From Micromonospora_J zhanjiangensis (GTDB lineage: Bacteria > Actinomycetota > Actinomycetes > Mycobacteriales > Micromonosporaceae), in contig NZ_JBHSBN010000030.1 in NCBI RefSeq assembly GCF_042650605.1, positions 1-64,000 on the forward strand: 64,000 nt of DNA. Reading direction: 5' to 3'. Under the pieces are notes generated by a model. The model did not search any database. It saw only the letters and a program-made list of their open reading frames with translations, and was not told the origin of the DNA. This document shows positions 25,165-32,342 of the stretch, one piece after another (position 1 is the stretch's first letter; each line of letters starts with the position of its first letter). Made by a program: the position numbers and the translations under genes.

Positions 25165-28100
25165 ATGTCCAGAATCCGTACCCGAATGGTCGCGGTGCTC
25201 GCCGCGGTCGGCCTGGCAGTCGCCGTGGCACCGGCCCCACCGGCCCTCGCCGCCGACGGCCCGAGCCCTACCGCCGGCCGGGCCGCCGACCCGTCGACCA
25301 ACCTGGCGCTCGGAAGGACCATGACCGAGAGCGGCCACGCCGACGTGTACGGGGCCGGCAACGCCAACGACGGTAACGCGGCCACCTACTGGGAGAGCAC
25401 GAACAACGCGTTTCCGCAGTGGATCCAGGCCGACCTGGGCGCCGCCACCAGTGTGAACCGGCTGGTGCTCCGGCTGCCCGCCGGCTGGGGCGCCCGCAAC
25501 CAGACGCTGACCGTGCAGGGCAGCACCACCGGTTCGACGTTCACCACCCTGGTTGGCTCCGCCTCGTACGCCTTCGACCCGGCCGGCGGTAACACGGTGA
25601 CCGTCTCCGTGCCCACCGCCTCGACGCGCTATCTGCGGCTGCTGTTCACCGCCAACAGCGGCTGGCCCGCCGGTCAGCTCTCCGAGTTCGAGATCTACGG
25701 ACCGGCGACCGGTGACACCCAGCCGCCCAGCGCGAACCTGGCGGCCGGCCGGCCGGCCACCGCGTCGTCGACGGTGCACGTGTTCGCGGCGGCCAACGCC
25801 GTCGACAACGACGTCGCCACCTACTGGGAGGGCGCGCCGGGCGCGTACCCGAGCACGCTGACCGTCGCGCTGGGTGCCAACGCCAGCATCAGCGCGGTGG
25901 TGGTGAAGCTCAACCCGGACCCGGTGTGGGGCGCACGCACGCAGACCTTCCAGGTGCTCGGCCGGGAACAGGCGGCGTCCGGGTTCACCACCCTGGTCGG
26001 CTCCGCGACGTACTCGTTCAATCCGGCCAGCAGCAACACCGTGACCGTCCCGGTCTCGGCGACCGCCGCGGACGTCCGGTTGCAGTTCACCGCGAACTCC
26101 GGCGCGTCCAACGGCCAGGTCGCCGAACTCCAGGTGATCGGCGTGCCGGCCGCCAACCCGGACCTCACCGTCACCGGCGTCACCGCCTCGCCCGCCGCGC
26201 CGGTGGAGACCGACGCGATCACGCTGTCGGCCACCGTCCGCAACGCCGGCACCGCCGCGTCCGCCGCCACCGACGTCGGCCTCTACCTGGGTACGACGAA
26301 GGTCGGCAGCGCCGCCGTCGGCGCGCTCGCGGCCGGCGCGTCGACCACCGTCTCGACGGGTATCGGCACCCGCAACGCCGGCCGCTACCAACTCACCGCG
26401 AAGGTCGACGAGGCCAACGCGGTGATCGAGCAGAACGAGGCGAACAACTCCTTCACCAGCCCCACCGCGTTGACGGTCACCCCGGTGGCCAGCTCCGACC
26501 TGGTCGCCGACGCGGTGACCTGGTCACCGGGCACGCCGAACGCGGGCTCCCCGGTCAGCTTCGCGGTGACGCTGCGCAACCAGGGCACCATCGCGTCGGC
26601 GAGCGGCGCGCACGGCGTCACGCTGACCGTGGTCGACGAATCGGGCGCGGTGGCCCGCTCGCTGACCGGCGGGTACTCCGGCACGATCGCCGCCGGGGCC
26701 ATCGCCGGCCCGGTGTCGCTGGGCACCTGGACCGCCGCGAACGGCCGCTGGACCGTGCGGGTGGTGCTCGCCGACGACGCCAACGAACTGCCCGTGAAGC
26801 GGCAGAACAACGCCAGCGACCGGGCGCTGTACGTCGGTCGCGGGGCAAACCTGGGCTACGACATGTACGAGGCCGAGGACGGCACGGTCGGCGGCGGCGC
26901 ACGGGTGACCGGGCCGAACCGCACCATCGGCGACCTCGCCGGGGAGGCGTCCGGCCGGCGCGCGGTCACCCTCGACACCACCGGCGGGTACGTCGAGTGG
27001 ACCACCAGGTCGGCCGCGAACGCCCTGGTCACCCGCTTCTCCATCCCGGACGCTCCGGGCGGCGGTGGGATCGACTCGACGGTGAACCTCTACGTCAACG
27101 GGGTGCTGCACAAGCCGATCAGCCTCACCTCGAAACACAGCTGGCTCTACGGCGCCGAGGCCGCCCCGAGCGACTCGCCGAGCGCGGGCGCCCCCCGGCA
27201 CCTCTACGACGAGGCGAACGTGCTGCTCAACTCCACCATTGCGGCGGGTAGCCGGATCAGGCTGCAGAAGGACCCGGCGAACGCCACCACGTACGCGATC
27301 GACTTCGTCAACACCGAGCTGGTGTCGCCGCGGGCCAACCCGGACCCGGCCCGCTACCGGGTGCCGGCCGGGTTCAGCCACCAGGATGTGCAGAACGCGC
27401 TGGACGCGGTGCGGATGGACACGACCGGCACGCTGGTCGGCGTCTACCTGCCGGCGGGCAGCTACGAGACCGCGCAGAAGTTCCAGGTGTACGGCAAGCC
27501 GGTGAAGGTCGTCGGCGCGGGCATGTGGTACACCCGCTTCCGGACCCCGACCAACCAGCAGAACACCGACGCCGGCTTCCGGGTGGAGCCCTCGGCCAGC
27601 GGGTCGACCTTCGCCCACCTGGCCTTCTTCGGCAACTACACCAACCGGATCGACGGTCCGGGCAAGGTGTGGGGCGAGCTGAAGGACGTGGACAACCTGA
27701 CCCTGGACAGCGTCTGGGTCGAGCACACGGTCTGCGCCTACTGGGGAGTGAGCGTCGACCGGTTGACCATCCGGGACAGCCGGTTCCGCGACACCTTCGC
27801 CGACGCGGTGAACATGACCAACGGCAGCACCAACAGCCTGGTCACCAACTCCGAGGGCCGGTCCAACGGCGACGACGCGTTCGCGTTGTTCTCCGCCACC
27901 GACCAGGGCGGCTCCGGCGGCAACCACGGTAACGTGTTCGAGAACCTGACCGCCACGCTGACCTGGCGGGCGGCCGGCGTCGCGGTGTACGGCGGCTACG
28001 ACAACGTGTTCCGCAACCTGCACATCGCCGACCAGTTGACGTACTCGGGCATCACCATCAGCTCGTTGGACTTCGGCTACCCGTTCGTCGGATTCGGCGC

Positions 28101-28524
28101 CAGCCCACCGACCCGGTTCGAGAACATCTCCCTGATCCGGTCGGGTGGACACTTCTGGGGCGCGCAGACGTTCCCCGCGATGTGGCTGTTCTCGGCGTCC
28201 AAGGAGTTCCGTGGCATCCGGGTGACGGATGTGGACATCGTCGACCCGACGTACTCGGGGATCATGTTCCAGACCAAGTACACCGGCGGCCAGCCGGAGA
28301 ACCCGATCACCGACACCGTGCTCAGCAACGTGTCCGTCTCGGGGGCGCGGCGCAGCGGTGACGCGTTCGACGCCAAGTCGGGCTTCGGCATCTGGGTCAA
28401 CGAGATGCCCGAGGCGGGGCAGGGGCCGGCGGTCGGCTCGGCCACCTTCACGAACCTGCGGCTGCGCGACAACTACCAGGACATCAGGAACACGACCAGC
28501 ACGTTCAGCATCACCCGCAACTGA
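25165..28524 (+). CDS. Secreted multi-domain GH87-like glucanase with two discoidin and two CARDB domains
   Basis: This 1119-residue exported enzyme has a leader (1-31, PALAADG), F5/8 discoidin modules at about 45-180 and 190-330 (NLALGRTMTESGHADVYGAG; NLAAGRPATASSTVHVF), CARDB domains at about 330-445 and 445-560 (DLTVTGVTASPAAPVETDA; DLVADAVTWSPGTPNAGSP), a CBM6/35-like module (565-735) and a GH87 beta-helix (740-1119). Catalytic candidates are Asp880 in TFADAVNMTNG and Asp903-Asp904 in NGDDAFALF, the same 23/24 spacing as in the upstream paralogue. ATG 25165 is chosen because the leader starts there; ATG 25135 adds ten residues. The domain order is inverted relative to its neighbour, with modules in front of the catalytic domain. 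Confidence 0.85.
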   Translation: MSRIRTRMVAVLAAVGLAVAVAPAPPALAADGPSPTAGRAADPSTNLALGRTMTESGHADVYGAGNANDGNAATYWESTNNAFPQWIQADLGAATSVNRLVLRLPAGWGARNQTLTVQGSTTGSTFTTLVGSASYAFDPAGGNTVTVSVPTASTRYLRLLFTANSGWPAGQLSEFEIYGPATGDTQPPSANLAAGRPATASSTVHVFAAANAVDNDVATYWEGAPGAYPSTLTVALGANASISAVVVKLNPDPVWGARTQTFQVLGREQAASGFTTLVGSATYSFNPASSNTVTVPVSATAADVRLQFTANSGASNGQVAELQVIGVPAANPDLTVTGVTASPAAPVETDAITLSATVRNAGTAASAATDVGLYLGTTKVGSAAVGALAAGASTTVSTGIGTRNAGRYQLTAKVDEANAVIEQNEANNSFTSPTALTVTPVASSDLVADAVTWSPGTPNAGSPVSFAVTLRNQGTIASASGAHGVTLTVVDESGAVARSLTGGYSGTIAAGAIAGPVSLGTWTAANGRWTVRVVLADDANELPVKRQNNASDRALYVGRGANLGYDMYEAEDGTVGGGARVTGPNRTIGDLAGEASGRRAVTLDTTGGYVEWTTRSAANALVTRFSIPDAPGGGGIDSTVNLYVNGVLHKPISLTSKHSWLYGAEAAPSDSPSAGAPRHLYDEANVLLNSTIAAGSRIRLQKDPANATTYAIDFVNTELVSPRANPDPARYRVPAGFSHQDVQNALDAVRMDTTGTLVGVYLPAGSYETAQKFQVYGKPVKVVGAGMWYTRFRTPTNQQNTDAGFRVEPSASGSTFAHLAFFGNYTNRIDGPGKVWGELKDVDNLTLDSVWVEHTVCAYWGVSVDRLTIRDSRFRDTFADAVNMTNGSTNSLVTNSEGRSNGDDAFALFSATDQGGSGGNHGNVFENLTATLTWRAAGVAVYGGYDNVFRNLHIADQLTYSGITISSLDFGYPFVGFGASPPTRFENISLIRSGGHFWGAQTFPAMWLFSASKEFRGIRVTDVDIVDPTYSGIMFQTKYTGGQPENPITDTVLSNVSVSGARRSGDAFDAKSGFGIWVNEMPEAGQGPAVGSATFTNLRLRDNYQDIRNTTSTFSITRN

Positions 28525-28684
28525 TCGTCCGTTCGGGCACGGGCCGTCGGGGGGAGTCCTCTCCCGGCGGCGCCCGGTAGCATGCCGTCCCGGGCGGGCT
28601 CGTCCGGCGAACAGCCGGGGGCACGGGAAACGACCTGGCTGATCGGCGGGTGACCCTCGACGTCCAGAAAGTCGAGAGGAAACC

Positions 28685-29494
28685 ATGGAGCCAGTGACCA
28701 CCGCGTACGCCGGAGCGGAAAGCCCTGACGTGGCCGGCCGGCCGGCGGCGTTGCGCCTGTCCGGCCTGCACAAGGAGTTCGGCTCCAACACGGCGGTCGA
28801 CCACGTCGATCTCGTGGTGCCGCGGGGCTCGTTCTTCGGACTGGTCGGCCCGAACGGGGCGGGCAAGACGACGTCCCTGTCCATGGCCGTCGGGTTGCTG
28901 CGCCCGGACCAGGGCACCGCGCGGGTGTTCGGGGTGGACGTGTGGTCCGACCCGGTCGAGGCGAAGGCGCTGATGGGTGTGCTGCCCGACGGACTGGCCC
29001 TGCCGGAGCGGCTGACCGGACGCGAGCTGCTCACGTACATCGGGCAGTTGCGGGGCATCGAGCCCGGCGTGCTGGCCGGTCGGGTCCAGGAGCTGCTCGA
29101 CGTGATGGAGCTCGGCGCGGCCGAGCGCACCCTGGTGGTCGACTACTCGACCGGCATGCGCAAGAAGATCGGGCTGGCGACCGCGCTGCTGCACGGGCCC
29201 CGGCTGCTGGTGCTGGACGAGCCGTTCGAGGCGGTCGACCCGGTGTCCGCGGCGGCCCTCAAGACGATCCTGACCGGGTTCGTGGCCGGCGGTGGCTCGG
29301 TGGTGCTCTCCAGCCACGTGATGCCGCTGGTCGAGCAGCTGTGCGACACCGTGGCCGTGCTGGCCGCCGGCCGGGTCGTGGCGGCCGGCCCGCTCGCCGA
29401 GGTACGCGGCGACAGCACCCTGGAGCAGACGTTCGTCCGGCTGGTCGGCGGCGACGAGCACACCCGGAAAGGGCTGTCGTGGCTGGCGTCCTGA
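28685..29494 (+). CDS. ABC transporter ATP-binding protein
   Basis: This 269-residue cytoplasmic ATPase of a drug/antimicrobial-type exporter has Walker A GPNGAGKTTS at about residues 59-68, signature YSTGMRKKIGLA, Walker B LLVLDEPFEAVDP and the H-loop SSH. The STGM signature in place of SGGQ is usual for this exporter subgroup. ATG 28685 follows GAGAGGA. A small CTCGAC/GTCGAG hairpin (28656-28676) touches the ribosome site. Its end overlaps the start of the membrane subunit gene, so the two are coupled. Substrate is unknown. Confidence 0.93.
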   Translation: MEPVTTAYAGAESPDVAGRPAALRLSGLHKEFGSNTAVDHVDLVVPRGSFFGLVGPNGAGKTTSLSMAVGLLRPDQGTARVFGVDVWSDPVEAKALMGVLPDGLALPERLTGRELLTYIGQLRGIEPGVLAGRVQELLDVMELGAAERTLVVDYSTGMRKKIGLATALLHGPRLLVLDEPFEAVDPVSAAALKTILTGFVAGGGSVVLSSHVMPLVEQLCDTVAVLAAGRVVAAGPLAEVRGDSTLEQTFVRLVGGDEHTRKGLSWLAS

Positions 29495-31347
29495 TCCGGA
29501 TGAAGCTGTCGATCATCAAGAACTCGATGACCGGCGGCCGGGCCGCGTGGATGCTGGTCGGCGCGGTCTTCGGCCTGCTGTTCGCGGCCGCCACCATCTG
29601 GCTCTCCCTGGTCGACCTGCCCAACCAGGACGTGCTGGGCGACCTGCTGGCGGGTGTCTTCCTGATGTGGACGCTCGGCTGGCTGATCGGCCCGCTGTGG
29701 GGCGGCTCGGCGGTGCTGCGGGCCGACCACTTCACGCTGCTGCCGGTGCCGCGCCGCCGGCTCGCGGTGGGGTTGCTGGGGGCGGCGTTCGTCGGGATCA
29801 CCACGGCGGTCACCGCGCTGGGATTCATCGGCCTGATCACGTACGGATCTCGGCAGGGCCTGGTCCCGGCGGTGCTGGCGGTGCCGGTCGCGGCGCTGCA
29901 ACTGATCTTCGTGGTGCTGTTGTCCCGGGTGGTCCACGCGCTGTTCGGCGTCGTCGCGGCGTCCCGGGTGGGTGCGGCGATCACCGGCGTGCTGTTCGCG
30001 GCGATGCTCGTGCTCACCCAGTCCGGCTGGATGATCGTCGTGGCGGTGCTGTCCTCCGACATCCTCGAAACCGGGTTCTCCTCCGCGACCACCGGCACGC
30101 TGCGGGCGATCCCGTCGGGTTGGGGCGTGGTGGCGGTGGACGCCGCGGGCCGCGGGGACTGGCCGCTCGCGATCGCCGCACCCGCCGGCCTGACCGTGCT
30201 CTGCGTGCTGCTGCTGCTCGTCTGGTCGATCGAGCTGGGCACCCCGCGCCGGGCCCGGGTCACCATCCGGGGCAGCGCCGACCGCGCCCCGGTCGGCGCC
30301 GGCCCGTTCGGCGGTACGACCGGCGCGGTCGTCCGCAAGGAGTTGCGCACCTGGTGGCGTGACCCGTTGCGGACCACCACCGCGGTGGTGCCGGTCGTCT
30401 GGGCGCTGGGCACCGTGCTGCTGCCGCTGACCTTCGACGCCCGGCTCCTGCTGCCCTGGGCCGGCCCGGCGCTCGCGCTCTTCGCGATCACCTCGGCCTG
30501 CAACCTCTACGGCCAGGACGGCACGGCACTCTGGCAGACCCTGACGACCGGCACCCAGCGCGCCGACGTGCGGGGCCGGCAGTGGGCGTACCTGATCGTC
30601 TTCGCGCCGCCAACCATCGCCCTGAGCATCGCCTTCACCTGGTGGAGCGGTGCCACCTGGACCTGGCCGTGGGTCGCCGCGGCGGTGCCGGCCCTGCTCG
30701 GCGGCGGCGCCGGTCTGATCGTCTATTCGTCGGTGTTCGGCATGGTCCCCGGCCCCGACGCCCACAAGCGGCCGACCAACCCGCTCGAACGCGCCGACAC
30801 CACCGGCCAGTCCAATGTGCTCTTCTGGGTCGGGCTGGTGCCGCCGGCGCCGGCGCTCGCCGTGGTCCAGCTCGGCATCCGGTACGACCAGCCGTGGCTG
30901 ACCTGGGCCGGGTTGCCGGTCGGCGTGCTGACCGGCATCGCCGTCGCCCGGGTGCTGGGCGGCCTGGCGATCCGGAAGATCACCCAGGACGGACCCGACC
31001 TGCTGCACACCATGCGCACCGGCCGGCCCACCGCGGCCCGGAACGCCGGCGGCGCCGACGTGGCCAGGAAGGGCGGCACGGTCGAGGGACTGAGCTGGGG
31101 CCTCGGCTCGATCCTGCTGGTGCCCCAGGGGATCCTCCCGCTGGTCTTCATCCTGTCCGACATCCACGTCAGGTCCTGGTTCCTGGCGATGTACGTGCGG
31201 CCCCTGTTCGGGGTGCCGATCGCGGTGGTCAGCATCCTGGCCGGGGTCGCGCTGTACGGCCGGGCCATCATGACCAGGGTCGACAACCGGGCCGGCCGGG
31301 CCGGTGCCCCGTCGCCGGCCGAGGACCGCGAACTGGAACCGGTCTGA
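29479..31347 (+). CDS. ABC transporter membrane subunit
   Basis: This 622-residue integral membrane partner of the upstream ATPase has about twelve hydrophobic segments in two halves, for example WMLVGAVFGLLFAAATIWLS, and ends with a charged tail (AGAPSPAEDRELEPV). The long cytosolic stretch around VVRKELRTWWRDPLRTTTAV is typical of ABC-2-like exporters. GTG 29479 overlaps the ATPase gene by 16 bp and has AAAGGG 5 bp upstream; ATG 29500 is an alternative. No substrate clue is in the sequence. A strong bidirectional hairpin follows at 31412. Confidence 0.85.
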   Translation: MAGVLIRMKLSIIKNSMTGGRAAWMLVGAVFGLLFAAATIWLSLVDLPNQDVLGDLLAGVFLMWTLGWLIGPLWGGSAVLRADHFTLLPVPRRRLAVGLLGAAFVGITTAVTALGFIGLITYGSRQGLVPAVLAVPVAALQLIFVVLLSRVVHALFGVVAASRVGAAITGVLFAAMLVLTQSGWMIVVAVLSSDILETGFSSATTGTLRAIPSGWGVVAVDAAGRGDWPLAIAAPAGLTVLCVLLLLVWSIELGTPRRARVTIRGSADRAPVGAGPFGGTTGAVVRKELRTWWRDPLRTTTAVVPVVWALGTVLLPLTFDARLLLPWAGPALALFAITSACNLYGQDGTALWQTLTTGTQRADVRGRQWAYLIVFAPPTIALSIAFTWWSGATWTWPWVAAAVPALLGGGAGLIVYSSVFGMVPGPDAHKRPTNPLERADTTGQSNVLFWVGLVPPAPALAVVQLGIRYDQPWLTWAGLPVGVLTGIAVARVLGGLAIRKITQDGPDLLHTMRTGRPTAARNAGGADVARKGGTVEGLSWGLGSILLVPQGILPLVFILSDIHVRSWFLAMYVRPLFGVPIAVVSILAGVALYGRAIMTRVDNRAGRAGAPSPAEDRELEPV

Positions 31348-31411
31348 CCCGCGACCGCCGGAGGGTTTCCCGGCCGCACCAGCGGCAGCGGTGAGCCGGT
31401 CGTGGGCAAGA

Positions 31412-31446
31412 GTGTGCGCCGTCGGCCAGGGGCCGACGGCGCACAC
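31412..31446. terminator. Perfect 16-bp hairpin, bidirectional terminator
   Basis: GTGTGCGCCGTCGGCC (31412-31427) and its exact complement (31431-31446) are separated by a 3-nt loop. It lies 65 bp after the exporter operon and 36 bp beyond the stop of the leftward small ORF, so it can serve both. Confidence 0.8.
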
Positions 31447-31481
31447 GCAACCGATGCACGAGTCGTGCGTTTAGATGATCA

Positions 31482-31646
31482 TTAGGCGACCCACTTCACC
31501 CAGTAGAGGGTCCACGCGGCTGCGTGGCCCAACTCCGCCGCGCAGGAACTGATCATCGTCAGCGCGGAGTCGACGAGCGACTCCAGGGAGTCCACGGGTA
31601 GTGAGGAGAGGAGATCTGCAGTGACCTCGGCGTAGAAGAAGATCAT
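31482..31646 (-). CDS. Small protein of unknown function (54 aa)
   Basis: This leftward 54-codon frame has 47 codons ending in G or C, the bias of real genes here, unlike the overlapping longer frame in another phase. The protein starts MIFFYAEVTADLLSSLP, continues with an acidic amphipathic stretch (VDSLESLVDSALTM), has a single Cys (residue 35) and ends in an aromatic tail (AAAWTLYWVKWVA). GTG and TTG codons just before the ATG could also start it. No clear ribosome site is seen. It lies between the exporter and the NLR pair. A peptide precursor, toxin or membrane-active peptide is possible; none can be claimed. Confidence 0.5.
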   Translation of the reverse strand: MIFFYAEVTADLLSSLPVDSLESLVDSALTMISSCAAELGHAAAWTLYWVKWVA

Positions 31647-31912
31647 CAACACGAGGAGACCCTAGCGCGGAGAGATCATCGGCGGTGAGATTGTTTCGCA
31701 TTCTGGGACGTATCATTGTTATGGACTCTTCATCTTGATTTGTGGCTGATTTCTCTCATTTAGACGGTGATAAGTGACATGCAGAGATGGCGGTGATTCT
31801 AGTGACCTGCGTCGACTGCGGATGCCCGTTGCCGGTTGCCTCCTGGCGTTAGGCTCGCCGGTAACGGCAATGCGAAGCGTCTATATGAGTCGTGGTTCGT
31901 GGGAGGCCGGGC

Positions 31913-32293
31913 ATGGATGATCAGATCGTCCTGGCAGTCGCGACCGCACTGGCGACCAAGGGTGCGGAGGCGCTCGGTGCCGGTGCCCGGAGTGCGATCG
32001 GTTCGCTGTTCAGCCTGGTCCGTAGCCGATTCGGAGCGGGGACGCGAGAATCGGCGGTGCTCGACGCCGCGCTGGCACACCCGCAGGAGCAATGGCGGCA
32101 TACTGCGCTCGCCTCGACCCTGGCTGACGTGATGGCCCGGGATCCGGACTTCACCGCCGCCCTCACCGACGAATGGCGCAGGCTGGTGAGGTCGGACGTC
32201 GTCGCTGTTCAGGGCGAGGTGGTGAACCACTTCAGCGGAACGGCCGGGAAGGTCGTGCAGGCGCGCGACGTGCAGGGCGACATCACCTTCTAG
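31913..32293 (+). CDS. Bell-like helical effector with C-terminal RHIM-like amyloid motif
   Basis: This 126-residue cytosolic protein is mostly alpha-helical in residues 1-100 (IVLAVATALATKGAEALGAG; SAIGSLFSLVRSRFG), resembling the Bell-type membrane-perturbing domains known beside bacterial NLRs. The last 20 residues form a beta-type peptide, GTAGKVVQARDVQGDITF, with Q116-A117 in the RHIM-like VQ core. The next gene, an NB-ARC/TPR protein, carries a matching peptide at its own N-terminus (QAGVIHGGVHF), which suggests signal passage by amyloid templating to trigger this effector. GGGAGG at 31901 sets ATG 31913. Gene spacing is 49 bp, so one operon. The Bell assignment is by analogy; the peptide match is visible. 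Confidence 0.7.
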   Translation: MDDQIVLAVATALATKGAEALGAGARSAIGSLFSLVRSRFGAGTRESAVLDAALAHPQEQWRHTALASTLADVMARDPDFTAALTDEWRRLVRSDVVAVQGEVVNHFSGTAGKVVQARDVQGDITF

Positions 32294-32342
32294 GTCCGGC
32301 CGGGTCGGATGTGCGGCGGGCGGGCGGGTTGGGGCGCGGCGA

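Noticed and set aside
26524..29130. An 868-codon leftward frame across the second glucanase and exporter ATPase
   Set aside because: It is antisense to conserved GH87, CARDB and ABC motifs and has no family resemblance.
31471..31716. 81-codon leftward frame overlapping the 54-codon ORF
   Set aside because: Its codon bias is poor where the 54-codon frame is strongly biased, so it is the shadow of the two.
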